Notes under the pieces: model-generated
Told to the model about the DNA's origin: nothing
What the model saw: the letters and a program-made list of their open reading frames with translations, nothing else
Database searches by the model: none
Source of the DNA: DUZB01 sp963747555
Lineage (GTDB): Bacteria > Desulfobacterota > DSM-4660 > Desulfatiglandales > Desulfatiglandaceae
Assembly: GCA_963747555.1 (NCBI GenBank)
Contig: CAVVFZ010000034.1
Location: 310,001 to 374,000, forward strand
DNA: 64,000 nt
Direction of reading: 5' to 3'
Translations under genes and position numbers: made by a program
Shown: positions 1 to 8,702 of the stretch, piece by piece
How the letters are laid out: each line of letters begins with the position of its first letter
Position numbering within the stretch: the stretch's first letter is position 1

Positions 1-298
1 AGTCCTGAATTTTTTTCCGCAGATTTTCCGGAACCACTTCGGCCGCTTTCACGATGCGTTTCCGGGGGGTATAGCCAAAAAGGCCAAGTTGACATTTGCT
101 CAAGCGCAGTTCAAGAAGGTCCGCGGCCACACCAACTTCGGATGCCTCCCGTCCTGTCTCCGACACGATCTTAAAGGCGACTGCACAGGGGATCTGTCCG
201 TCTTCCGCCTCCTTTTTCAAGGCATCCGCTACCAAGGGATCAATGTTTGTGCTCTCATCATGTTTTTCTTTGAAGTGACCTTTGTCTTCTTTCGTCAT
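1..298 (-). CDS. Conserved hypothetical protein, C-terminus cut by window edge
   Basis: An open frame runs from an ATG at 298 off the left edge without a stop, preceded by AGGAG eight bases upstream. The visible 99 residues begin MTKEDKGHFKEKH and continue with a region of helical character ending in 'CQLGLFGY' followed by a basic stretch. I recall small proteins of anaerobes with a similar Ala-Phe-Lys-Ile core and a CQLG(x)FG signature, all without assigned function. No catalytic motif is visible. It is divergent from the yggS-like gene to its right. Confidence 0.6.
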   Translation of the reverse strand, partial: MTKEDKGHFKEKHDESTNIDPLVADALKKEAEDGQIPCAVAFKIVSETGREASEVGVAADLLELRLSKCQLGLFGYTPRKRIVKAAEVVPENLRKKIQD

Positions 299-517
299 GA
301 TTTTGTCTCCTGCAAATATTTAAGTGCTTGATTTTGAATCCAGCGTAACATAAAAATCGGGACATGGACAAGAGATGTGAATGACGTGAACCAAAAGAAT
401 CCTCCATGCCTCTGCGCCGAGAAGGATTCAGGTCTCGGTGAGCATCGACTGATCTGACTTATAGAAAGCAGGACACAAAAACCGGAAGGCCCTTTTCGCC
501 GGTGAAAGGTGGAAATT

Positions 518-1168
518 ATGATTCGAGAAAACGTCAGGAAGATATTACAGGAACTGCCGGAAGGAGTGGAACTGGTCGGTGCGGCCAAAACCAGGACCAC
601 GGACGAAATAGCGGAAGCCATTGACGCGGGCCTCCGGATTGTGGGGCACAATTATGTTCAAGAGGCCGAGGCATCGTTTCGCGCCTTGGGGGGCAGGGCG
701 AAATGGCACATGATCGGCCATTTGCAGTCCAATAAGGCCAAAAAAGCCGTGGAAATCTTCGACATGGTTGAAACGGTGGATTCCCTGAAGCTTGCCCATG
801 CCATCAGCAAGGCAGCCGTGGCGAAGCAGAAGATTATGCAGGTCCTCGTGGAAATCAACAGCGGAGAAGAAAACCAGAAGGCAGGCGTTCTCCCGGTGAA
901 TGCCCATTCTCTTATCCTGGAGATGGTACGTCTAAAGAACCTGAAAGTTGTGGGGTTGATGACCATGGGTCCTTTTGTCGGAGATCCGGAAGATGCCAGG
1001 CCCTATTTTAAAAGGACAAAGGATCTCTTCGAAGAAATAAAACAAAAGGGAATTGAGGACCTGGAAATGCAGGTCCTTTCCATGGGGATGTCTAATTCTT
1101 ACAGGATTGCCATCGAAGAAGGCGCTACGTTTGTGCGGATTGGAACAAAGATATTCGGGGAGCGATAA
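518..1168 (+). CDS. YggS/PROSC-family pyridoxal-phosphate-binding protein
   Basis: A 216-residue single-domain alanine-racemase-like TIM-barrel protein that binds PLP without known catalysis and helps PLP and amino-acid homeostasis in the cytosol. Family landmarks are the PLP lysine context 'AAKTRTTDEI', 'GHNYVQEAE' (usually GENYVQE), 'WHMIGHLQSNKAK' and the phosphate-binding end 'SMGMSNSYRIAIEEGATFVR'. The ATG at 518 is preferred over an in-frame GTG at 509 because AAAGGTGG lies just upstream of it. The N-terminus is somewhat shorter than usual (about 20 residues missing before the PLP strand). It is convergent with the next gene. Confidence 0.9.
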   Translation: MIRENVRKILQELPEGVELVGAAKTRTTDEIAEAIDAGLRIVGHNYVQEAEASFRALGGRAKWHMIGHLQSNKAKKAVEIFDMVETVDSLKLAHAISKAAVAKQKIMQVLVEINSGEENQKAGVLPVNAHSLILEMVRLKNLKVVGLMTMGPFVGDPEDARPYFKRTKDLFEEIKQKGIEDLEMQVLSMGMSNSYRIAIEEGATFVRIGTKIFGER

Positions 1169-1180
1169 AGGACACACCCA

Positions 1181-1750
1181 TCACAATCTGGACAGGATAA
1201 TGTATTTGTCTTTAAAATCTACTTTAAAACGGTCTCCTTCGCGGAATGGCGTCTCCAAGAGATGTTCGCGTGTGACAAGGATTCCATCTGCTTTGAGCTT
1301 CACCGGGCTGGTGTCCCTGTACAGGCCCGCCACATGAATATATCTCTTAAGTTTGTAGCTCAGATAGGCTACTTTCTCCTGCAGTGTCTTGAGTGAAATC
1401 CCCGTTTCCGCGCAGATCTTTCGGGCATCTTTGTATTTGAGGATGAAGAACAGAAGTTGCTTCTCCGATGGGATAGCGCTCTTGATTACAGGGGCATCCG
1501 TAATTTCCCTGATCGGCTGAGGAACTTTTTTGGGCTCTTCCTTCACAGGCACCGGCTGGGAAGCGACCAACAAATCAGCCACAGGCCCGGCATTTTCGGA
1601 ACGACTATCCTCCGGCAGCAATTTACGGATTTCAACGTCCCAGCGATCCAGATTGGGCAGGGCGTCATCCAGCTCATTACTCAATCGGTCCCATTCGCTA
1701 CCCGGATCAAGGTCAAAATCATCCACATCCTTGAGCAACCCTTCTCCCAT
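1181..1750 (-). CDS. Hypothetical protein
   Basis: A 189-residue protein with a good ribosome site (GAGGAGAAACATC-ATG). The first 70 residues are acidic (Asp/Glu/Leu rich), followed by a Pro/Lys/Val linker. The C-terminal half looks folded: a helix pair around residues 100-145 resembling a small HTH ('AETGISLKTLQEKVAYL'), then a short beta-rich tail ending 'GDRFKVDFKDKYIILSRL' that recalls AbrB/MazE-like or PilZ-like strands. I do not recognise the family. It is convergent with the YggS gene, 12 bp apart. Confidence 0.6.
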   Translation of the reverse strand: MGEGLLKDVDDFDLDPGSEWDRLSNELDDALPNLDRWDVEIRKLLPEDSRSENAGPVADLLVASQPVPVKEEPKKVPQPIREITDAPVIKSAIPSEKQLLFFILKYKDARKICAETGISLKTLQEKVAYLSYKLKRYIHVAGLYRDTSPVKLKADGILVTREHLLETPFREGDRFKVDFKDKYIILSRL

Positions 1751-1959
1751 GATGTTTCTCCTCTCACCTGTTGAAATGAGAAAAAAATATACTGTAACAA
1801 AATGGAAAAGTAAATAGTAAAAAAATGTTGGACGGTTATGGCTTTTTCAGAAAACGCTTCTCTCCAAATCGTCAGTGCATTTGGAGGGTTCACGTTGACA
1901 CTCCCCACGAGTCCTCTTAACATCCTTGATAACCTTTGGCTTTTCAGGTCCCATTATCT

Positions 1960-3132
1960 ATGCCTTTTCCCATAAAATTATTCGTTACCCTCTTCATGGC
2001 CGTATTCGTAACTGCCATGGGAGCGGGTTTTGTAGCCCCTCTTCTTCCGGTTTATGCCCACGATCTGGGTGCGGGAACCTTTCAGATCGGCCTGCTTTTC
2101 GGAGCATTTTCCATCACCAGAACCCTCTTTGTCCCCTATTTTGGAAAGCTATCGGATATCAAAGAGAAAAAGCCATTTCTCACGGGAGGCCTTTTAATCT
2201 ATTTTCTTGTGTCCATTGTTTATTCCCTGGCCCACAATGTGTGGGCCCTGATAGCGCTTCGCCTTGGGCAGGGATTTGCTTCAGCCATGATTTTCCCCGT
2301 CGCACAGGCCTATGTGGGGGAAATTACCCCCATCGGAAAAGAGGGCAGGGTCATGGGGTTGTTTAACATTTCCCTTTACGCGGGGTTGAGCGCCGGGCCG
2401 GTTTTAGGAGGAATGTTGAAGGACTGGATCAATATCGAGGCAGCTTTCCTGAGCATGGCGGCGCTGATACTGACAGGCTTCTGCCTCTGCCTCCTGTTGT
2501 TGCCACGGGAGGCGTCAGGAAACAGGGAGGTCTCCGGTCCCCGGAAGAATCCGATTGCCTACGGGAAATTAGCCAGAGTTCCTGCCGTATTGTCTCTTTT
2601 TGTTTTCCGTGCCTGTTTTACCACGTGCATAGGCATTACGTGGGCTTTTCTCCCCCTGTTTGCCAGTACCAGACTCGGACTTTCCAGTTCCGCCATCGGC
2701 ATCGTGGTCATGATCAATGTCCTATTGGCAGGGGTACTCCAGGTTCCCATGGGATATTGTGCGGATCGCTTCAGCAAAAAGAGCCTGACCGTCACAGGCG
2801 GAATCCTGGGAATGGCCGCCATGCTGTTCCTGGATGGTTCAAAATCGTTTTGGGAGCTTTTTCTGGTCAACGCAGCGTTGGGCGTAGCCGGAGGGATTTC
2901 CTTCCCGGCCATTATGGCGGCGAGCGTCATCGAAGGCCGAAGAAACAAAGCCATGGGTTCTGTCATGGGGATTTTGGCCCTGGCACACAGCGTGGGGATG
3001 CTTGCGGGCCCCATGATCGCAGGGACGTTTCTTGATTATTCTTCCTTTAAGACCATTTTCATGATCGGGGCAGCGATCATGGGTGCGGGGACAATCCTGT
3101 TCTGGAGAAAAGCACTGACGTCGGTGGCCTGA
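1960..3132 (+). CDS. MFS transporter
   Basis: A 390-residue integral membrane protein with about twelve hydrophobic segments in two halves separated by a polar loop near residues 195-210. The motif-A-like loop 'GKLSDIKEKKPFL' follows TM2, and 'GVLQVPMGYCADRFSKKSL' is the corresponding loop of the second half. This is a major facilitator, probably a drug or metabolite exporter, but the substrate cannot be read from sequence. An in-frame TTG at 1936 would add eight residues. The ATG at 1960 puts the start directly before the first membrane segment. It stands alone, convergent with glpK. Confidence 0.85.
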   Translation: MPFPIKLFVTLFMAVFVTAMGAGFVAPLLPVYAHDLGAGTFQIGLLFGAFSITRTLFVPYFGKLSDIKEKKPFLTGGLLIYFLVSIVYSLAHNVWALIALRLGQGFASAMIFPVAQAYVGEITPIGKEGRVMGLFNISLYAGLSAGPVLGGMLKDWINIEAAFLSMAALILTGFCLCLLLLPREASGNREVSGPRKNPIAYGKLARVPAVLSLFVFRACFTTCIGITWAFLPLFASTRLGLSSSAIGIVVMINVLLAGVLQVPMGYCADRFSKKSLTVTGGILGMAAMLFLDGSKSFWELFLVNAALGVAGGISFPAIMAASVIEGRRNKAMGSVMGILALAHSVGMLAGPMIAGTFLDYSSFKTIFMIGAAIMGAGTILFWRKALTSVA

Positions 3133-3171
3133 TCTCCCACTCGTCATTCATAATTCCTAATTCTTAATTTC

Positions 3172-4686
3172 TTACTCCTCCACCCAATCCAGGGTTCTCT
3201 CCACCGCCTTCTTCCACCCCTTGTATCCTTTGTCCCTTCGGGCCGCTTCCATGTCCGGTCGCCATTCCTTCTCAACTTTCCATCTTTTGCTCAATTCTTC
3301 GAGACCGGACCAGAAACCCGTGGCCAGGCCCGCGGCATAAGCAGCACCCAGGCAGGTGGTCTCAACGATGGTCGGCCGGATAACCGGTACGTCCAGCATA
3401 TCCGCCTGGAACTGCATCAACAGATCGTTGTGGACCATCCCGCCATCCACCTTCAGGTGAGACAGGGTTACGCCCGAATCCCTGTTCATGGCCTCCACGA
3501 TATCTCGGGTCTGGTAACAGACGGCCTCGAGGGCGGCCCTGGCCATGTGTCCCCGGTTCACATATCGGGTGAGTCCCACCATAACTCCCCTCGCATCCGA
3601 GCGCCAGTATGGCGCAAAGAGCCCTGAAAAGGCGGGAACAATATACATCCCTCCGCTGTCTTCCACCTGTCGGGCCAGCTCTTCCACCTCCGGGGCGCTG
3701 GAAATCAATTTGAGGTTGTCCCTGAGCCATTGAACCAGGGCGCCGGCAATGGCGATGGAGCCCTCAAGGGCGTATATGGGTTCTTTGCCCCTTACCTGGT
3801 ATGCCAGGGTTGTAATCAAGCCTTGTGTCGAGACCACCGGCCTGGAACCGGTATTCATGAGGAGAAAACAACCGGTGCCGTAGGTGTTCTTGGCCTGGCC
3901 CTCTTCGAAACAGAGTTGACCCACAAGGGCGGCCTGTTGGTCTCCCAGGGCGCCGCAGACGGGAACGCGTGCCCCCACAGGCCCCTCTTTGGATGTCATC
4001 CCCCAGAATTCCGTATCCACGGAGGGGACGATCCGTGGAAGAATCCGTCTCGGTATTTCCAACCGGTCGAGAATTTCCTCATCCCAGTCCAGGGTCTTCA
4101 AATCCATAAGCATGGTGCGGCTGGCGTTGGTCACATCGGTTACGTGGGCGCCCCCTGCCGGACCGCCCGTGAGTTGCCAGATACACCAGGTCTCCATGGT
4201 CCCGAAGCAGGCGTCTCCGCGAAGGGCGGCGGCTCGCGCCTCGGGATGGTGATCCAGTATCCATTTGATTTTCGGGCCGGAGAAATAGGTGGCCACCGGG
4301 AGGCCCGTTTTGCCTCTGAACCGGTCGATTCCACCATCCTTGATCAGCTCGTGGCAGAGCTTGTCCGTTCGCGTGCACTGCCAGACAATGGCATGGCCAT
4401 AAGGCCTTCCCGTATTTTTGTCCCAAAGGACCGTGGTTTCCCTCTGATTCGTGATCCCTATGGCAGCAAGATCCTGTCCCCTGATTCCGGTTTTCAGAAG
4501 GGCCTTGGCAATGACTTCCTGCGCATTTTTCCAGATTTCCAGCGGGTCATGTTCCACCCATCCCGGTCTTGGAAATATCTGTTTATGTTCTTTCTGCGCA
4601 AAACCCGCAATGTCCCCCGCATGATCAAAAATAATAAAACGGGTACTGGTTGTCCCCTGGTCCAGTGCTCCTACGTATCCGGCCAT
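3172..4686 (-). CDS. glpK: Glycerol kinase
   Basis: 504 residues, the normal length for GlpK (EC 2.7.1.30), which phosphorylates glycerol with ATP to sn-glycerol 3-phosphate in the cytosol. It shows the FGGY N-terminal phosphate loop 'GALDQGTTSTRFIIFD', the 'NQRETTVLWDKNTGRP' segment, 'GALGDQQAALVGQ' and the C-terminal 'KVDGGMVHNDLLMQFQADM' signature. It is the last gene of the glycerol operon, downstream of the substrate-binding protein. Its leader contains a strong terminator-like hairpin directly before its ribosome site (GGGAGGGTGAA-ATG), so expression is probably lower than that of the transporter or conditionally controlled. Confidence 0.97.
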   Translation of the reverse strand: MAGYVGALDQGTTSTRFIIFDHAGDIAGFAQKEHKQIFPRPGWVEHDPLEIWKNAQEVIAKALLKTGIRGQDLAAIGITNQRETTVLWDKNTGRPYGHAIVWQCTRTDKLCHELIKDGGIDRFRGKTGLPVATYFSGPKIKWILDHHPEARAAALRGDACFGTMETWCIWQLTGGPAGGAHVTDVTNASRTMLMDLKTLDWDEEILDRLEIPRRILPRIVPSVDTEFWGMTSKEGPVGARVPVCGALGDQQAALVGQLCFEEGQAKNTYGTGCFLLMNTGSRPVVSTQGLITTLAYQVRGKEPIYALEGSIAIAGALVQWLRDNLKLISSAPEVEELARQVEDSGGMYIVPAFSGLFAPYWRSDARGVMVGLTRYVNRGHMARAALEAVCYQTRDIVEAMNRDSGVTLSHLKVDGGMVHNDLLMQFQADMLDVPVIRPTIVETTCLGAAYAAGLATGFWSGLEELSKRWKVEKEWRPDMEAARRDKGYKGWKKAVERTLDWVEE

Positions 4687-4698
4687 TTCACCCTCCCG

Positions 4699-4728
4699 AA
4701 AAAAAGGGCCGGCCTGCCGGGCCGGCCC
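4699..4728 (-). terminator. Intercistronic terminator/attenuator before glpK
   Basis: On the minus strand an 8-bp perfect GC stem (GGGCCGGC/GCCGGCCC, 4721-4728 and 4706-4713) with a 7-base loop is followed by seven T (4705-4699). This is a textbook Rho-independent terminator placed between the binding-protein gene and glpK, with the glpK ribosome site starting immediately after the T run. It could reduce glpK read-through or protect the 3' end of the binding-protein mRNA. Confidence 0.8.
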
Positions 4729-4766
4729 CTATTGAACCTGCAATAAAACATTTCACTAACAGTAGG

Positions 4767-6497
4767 CTATTTAACCCGTCCCTCGCGCCAGGCCTGAATA
4801 AGCTGGTCGTAGTCGACGGTCTGACCTTTCGGCTTCTCATTGGCAAGCTTGGGTTTGGGCGATCCGGGCTTTTTCAGCCACACTTCCGGATCGATGCATT
4901 CATTCAGCTTTGGCGCGCATTCTTTCTGCGCCCCTGAGCGCTCGATGCGCTGCATGACCTTGTCCATCTCCGTAGCAAGATTGTCCATGGCCCTGTCCAC
5001 GGTCACCTCTCCGGAAACCGCCTCGCCCACATTCTGCCACCACAACTGTGCCAGTTTAGGATAGTCAGGCACATTGGTTCCTGTGGGAGTCCATGCCACG
5101 CGTGCCGGGCTGCGGTAGAATTCCACCAGTCCGCCCAACTTCGGCGCCCTGTCGGTGAAGGCCTGGCTCCGGATGTCGCTGTCGCGGACTGGCGTCAGGC
5201 CGACCATGGCTTTCTTGAGGGAAGTGGTCTTGGCCACGCAAAACTGGGCGAAGAGCCATGCGGCTTTGCGACGATCCAACGGCGTGCTCTTCATGAAGGT
5301 CCAGGACCCGCAGTCCTGATAGCCTAACTTCATCCCCTCTTCCCAGTAGGGGCCGTGAGGTGAAGGGGCCATACGCCATTTCGGAGTCCCGTCCGCATTG
5401 ACCGTGGGGCCCGGTTTGACCATATCAGGCACGAAAGCCGTGTACCAAAAGATCTGCTGGGCCACATTCCCCCCGGCCAGGAACGGCAGGTAGGTGTAGA
5501 AATCCATTCCCAAAGCACCGGGAGGAGCATATTTTCTTAGCCATTCCATATACTTGCGTAGGGAGTACTTGGCTGCCGGGCTGTTGGTGGCGCCGCCGCG
5601 GCAAACACTCGACCCCACGGGGTTGCATCCTTCAACCCGGATGCCCCATTCGTCCACAGGTTTGCCGTTAGGCAGACCCTTATCTCCACAACCGGCCATG
5701 GACAGCCAGGCATCCGTAAAACGCCAGCCCAGGTCCGGGGCCTTTTTTCCGTAATCATTGTGACCGTAGACCGCCTTGCCATCGATTTCCTTGACAACTT
5801 CCGTAAAAAATTGGGCGATATCCTCGTAAGCAGACCAGTTGACCGGCACGCCAAGCTCATAGCCATAGATTTCCTTGAATTTCTTCTTGAAATCCGGTCT
5901 GCTGAACCAGTCATAACGGAACCAATAGAGGTTGGCGAACTGCTGGTCCGGAAGCTGATAGATCTTTCCGTCCGGACCTGTGGTGAAGGATATACCCATG
6001 AAATCCGGAACATCGAGGGTCGGCAAGGTCACGTCCTTTCCTTCACCTGCCATGAAATCGCTCAGTGGCACAACAAAGCCGTAACGCATGTGCGTGCCGA
6101 TAAGGTCGGAATCGTTGACCCAACCATCATAGATATTTTTCCCGGATGCCCATTGGGTTTGGAGCTTTTCAATGACGTCCCCCTCCTGGATCAAGTCAAA
6201 GGAGACTTTGATTCCGGTAATCTCTTCGAAGGCCTTGGCTAAAACCTTTGCCTCATATTCGTGAGTTGTGAGAGTCTCGGAGACGACCTTGATATTCATC
6301 CCTTTAAAAGGTTCAGCCGCCTTGATAAACCATTCCATTTCCTTCATCTGTTGATCTTTGGTCAGTGTAGAGGGCTGAAACTCGTTGTCCACCCATTTTT
6401 TGGCAGCGTCCATCTGCGGAGAGGACCAGCACGGAACGCTGAGAAAAACAAACGCCAGGGCTGCAATCATGCAAAAAAGAGTTCTCTTCTTGCTCAT
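4767..6497 (-). CDS. glpV: Glycerol ABC transporter, periplasmic substrate-binding protein
   Basis: A 576-residue family-1 extracellular solute-binding protein with a Sec signal peptide (MSKKRTLFCMIAALAFVFLS, cleavage near residue 25). Its unusual length and its position after two permeases and a small DUF2160 membrane protein match GlpV of the rhizobial GlpSTPQUV glycerol importer. It captures glycerol in the periplasm for the GlpPQ channel. The ribosome site is AAAGGAG-AATAAAGCA-ATG. As the only soluble periplasmic component it is expected in excess, which fits the terminator placed just after it. Confidence 0.88.
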   Translation of the reverse strand: MSKKRTLFCMIAALAFVFLSVPCWSSPQMDAAKKWVDNEFQPSTLTKDQQMKEMEWFIKAAEPFKGMNIKVVSETLTTHEYEAKVLAKAFEEITGIKVSFDLIQEGDVIEKLQTQWASGKNIYDGWVNDSDLIGTHMRYGFVVPLSDFMAGEGKDVTLPTLDVPDFMGISFTTGPDGKIYQLPDQQFANLYWFRYDWFSRPDFKKKFKEIYGYELGVPVNWSAYEDIAQFFTEVVKEIDGKAVYGHNDYGKKAPDLGWRFTDAWLSMAGCGDKGLPNGKPVDEWGIRVEGCNPVGSSVCRGGATNSPAAKYSLRKYMEWLRKYAPPGALGMDFYTYLPFLAGGNVAQQIFWYTAFVPDMVKPGPTVNADGTPKWRMAPSPHGPYWEEGMKLGYQDCGSWTFMKSTPLDRRKAAWLFAQFCVAKTTSLKKAMVGLTPVRDSDIRSQAFTDRAPKLGGLVEFYRSPARVAWTPTGTNVPDYPKLAQLWWQNVGEAVSGEVTVDRAMDNLATEMDKVMQRIERSGAQKECAPKLNECIDPEVWLKKPGSPKPKLANEKPKGQTVDYDQLIQAWREGRVK

Positions 6498-6668
6498 TGC
6501 TTTATTCTCCTTTCAAATCGATTGGGTTCATCGCACACGCCCCACCCGTCTACAGATGTTTTCCATGGGACCGATGCCGGACCGGGAAAACAGGCAAGGC
6601 TAACCAGAGGCTTTATTCGATCCGCCCCATCTCCTTGTGTCGTCACCACCCCCTTTCCAAACTCCAAT

Positions 6669-6953
6669 CTATCCCCAGATCATCACCACGGCAATCCAGC
6701 ACACCGCAACTGCCAACAGTATCCATAAAGAAAAATGCGTCCAGGCGATCCAGGCGAAGAAAAGATAAATACTGCTCAAAATTCCCATAAAAAGGCGATC
6801 GCCCGGTGTCGTGGGGATCGGCAGGAAACCGCGTCGCTCCAGCGAAGGAGACAGAGTCTGCCATACGGTCATGGCAATGACGATTGAGATAATGGCGCCG
6901 CAAAAAATGGCCGTAGGCACGGTCCATTCCATCCATGCTAATGTAAACTTCAT
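6669..6953 (-). CDS. glpU: Small membrane protein of the glycerol transporter (DUF2160, GlpU-like)
   Basis: 94 residues with about three hydrophobic segments (residues 15-32, 50-66, 72-92) separated by a 'PSLERRGFLPIPTTPGDRLF' loop, matching the DUF2160 proteins encoded between glpQ and glpV in rhizobial glycerol operons. Its molecular role is not established. A membrane accessory subunit of the importer is inferred from conserved position. It lies 17 bp after glpQ, with a 171-bp gap before glpV in which I see no other gene. Confidence 0.8.
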   Translation of the reverse strand: MKFTLAWMEWTVPTAIFCGAIISIVIAMTVWQTLSPSLERRGFLPIPTTPGDRLFMGILSSIYLFFAWIAWTHFSLWILLAVAVCWIAVVMIWG

Positions 6954-6970
6954 GGTTCTCCCTCCCTTCC

Positions 6971-7774
6971 CTATACCCGGCCCATGGCAAAGCCTTTGGC
7001 CATATGATTGCGCACAAACCAGATCACCATGGCGCCCGGCACAATGGTCAGAATGCCCGCGGCGGCCAGGAGGCCGTAGTCGAGTCCGGTGGCGCTGATG
7101 GTCCGGGTCATGATTGCCGAGATCGGTTTTGCTTCGGTTACCGTCAATGTCCGGGCCAGCAGCAGCTCCACCCAGCTGAACATGAAGCAGAAAAAGGCCG
7201 TCACCCCCACCCCGGCACGGATCAACGGAATAAAAATGGTGATAAAAAAGCGCGGAAAACTGTAGCCGTCGATAAAGGCGGTCTCATCGATTTCTCGAGG
7301 TACTCCGGACATGAAGCCTTCCAGTATCCACACCGCCAGGGGTACATTGAACAGACAGTGAGCCAGGGCTACCGCTATGTGGGTGTCCAGGAGACCCACA
7401 GTGGAATAGAGCTGAAAAAACGGCAGTGCAAACACGGCCGCCGGCGCCATGCGGTTGGTGAGCAGCCAGAAAAACATCTGCTTGTCGCCCACGAACTGGT
7501 AGCGGGAAAAGGCGTAGGCGGCAGGCAGGGCCACGAACAGCGAAATGACGGTGTTCATAGCCACATAAATCATGGAATTGACATACCCCATATACCAGGA
7601 TGAGTCCGTAAAGATCTTCATGTAATTCATAAAGGTAATATTTTTCGGATAGAGGGCAAAGGACGCCAGGATGTCCGCATTGGACCGGAGCGACATGTTA
7701 AGCATCCAGTAGATGGGCATCAGCAGCAGGATGAAGTAGATAACAAGGCCGACGACTTTTTTCTTTCCTTTCAT
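6971..7774 (-). CDS. glpQ: Glycerol ABC transporter permease GlpQ
   Basis: A 267-residue inner-membrane permease of the sugar/MalG type. About six membrane helices are visible, with the EAA loop near 'EIDETAFIDGYSFPRFFITI' that docks on the ATPase. The ATG at 7774 has AAGGAG upstream and overlaps the glpP stop (ATGA), indicating translational coupling. The frame stays open upstream to 8191, but that stretch is the glpP gene read in another frame. It pairs with GlpP to form the glycerol channel. Confidence 0.9.
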   Translation of the reverse strand: MKGKKKVVGLVIYFILLLMPIYWMLNMSLRSNADILASFALYPKNITFMNYMKIFTDSSWYMGYVNSMIYVAMNTVISLFVALPAAYAFSRYQFVGDKQMFFWLLTNRMAPAAVFALPFFQLYSTVGLLDTHIAVALAHCLFNVPLAVWILEGFMSGVPREIDETAFIDGYSFPRFFITIFIPLIRAGVGVTAFFCFMFSWVELLLARTLTVTEAKPISAIMTRTISATGLDYGLLAAAGILTIVPGAMVIWFVRNHMAKGFAMGRV

Positions 7775-8646
7775 ACCTTTTCTCCTTTTCCGACCCGCTG
7801 TAGGGCCTGGTAGAAGATAAAGCTGAACAGCAGTACGATGACGAAGTAGATGAGCGAAAAGGCCCCGCCCGGTCCCAGATCGAATTGCAGCAGGGCAATC
7901 TTTACAAGATAAATGGAGAGGAACGTGGTGGTATTGCCGGGACCGCCCCCCGTGAGTACGAAAGGTTCCGCGTAGATGAGAAAGCTGTCCATGAAACGCA
8001 GCAGAAAGGCGATGGTCAACACGCCCCGCATCTTGGGAAGCTGGATGTACAGGAATGTGGACCACGCCGATGCGCCGTCGATTCGTGCTGCCTGATAGTA
8101 GGCCTCCGGAATGGCCCGAAGCCCCGCATAGGCCAGCAGGGCCACCAGCGGCGTCCAGTGCCAGACCTCCATCATCATGAGGGTGATCCATGCATCCAGC
8201 GGATTAGCCGTATGGTCAAACGGAATGCCCAAAAAATTGTTTATGGTTGCACCCAGCAGGCCGATATCAGGCCGGGTAAAGATGATCCAGATGGTCCCGA
8301 TGGTATTCCACGGGATCAGCAGAGGGAGGGCGATGGTCACCAGACAGACAGGGACCCCCCAGCCCTTTTTCGGCATGGCCAGGGCAATGAGAATGCCCAG
8401 GGGCATTTCAATCACCAGCACGAGCCCCGAAAAAAGGAACTGGCGCCACAGGGCCTCATGAAGGCGTCTGTCCGCCAGCATCTCCCGAAACCACTCGGTC
8501 CCTACAAAGATGCTCTGCCCGGGCCCAAAGATATCCTGGACCGAATAGTTGATTACGGTCATCAGTGGAATGATGGCGCTGAAAGCGACGATGACGAAAA
8601 CCGGCAGCACCAGCCACCAGGCCTTGTTGTTTGGCCATTTTTCCAT
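7771..8646 (-). CDS. glpP: Glycerol ABC transporter permease GlpP
   Basis: A 291-residue MalF-like inner-membrane permease with six predicted helices and the EAA-type loop 'EAYYQAARIDGASAWSTF'. The ATG at 8646 is chosen because AAAGGA lies seven bases upstream. The in-frame ATG at 8652 would touch that site. It overlaps glpQ by four bases and follows glpT after a 56-bp gap. It is the partner of GlpQ in the glycerol importer. Confidence 0.9.
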   Translation of the reverse strand: MEKWPNNKAWWLVLPVFVIVAFSAIIPLMTVINYSVQDIFGPGQSIFVGTEWFREMLADRRLHEALWRQFLFSGLVLVIEMPLGILIALAMPKKGWGVPVCLVTIALPLLIPWNTIGTIWIIFTRPDIGLLGATINNFLGIPFDHTANPLDAWITLMMMEVWHWTPLVALLAYAGLRAIPEAYYQAARIDGASAWSTFLYIQLPKMRGVLTIAFLLRFMDSFLIYAEPFVLTGGGPGNTTTFLSIYLVKIALLQFDLGPGGAFSLIYFVIVLLFSFIFYQALQRVGKGEKV

Positions 8647-8702
8647 GGGCATATCCTTTGCTATCTGTTACTTATAACTCTTTACTTGCCACTCGTCACT
8701 CG

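Noticed and set aside
7775..8191. Upstream extension of the glpQ frame
   Set aside because: The open frame lies over glpP in another phase. The ATGA overlap and the ribosome site place the real start at 7774.
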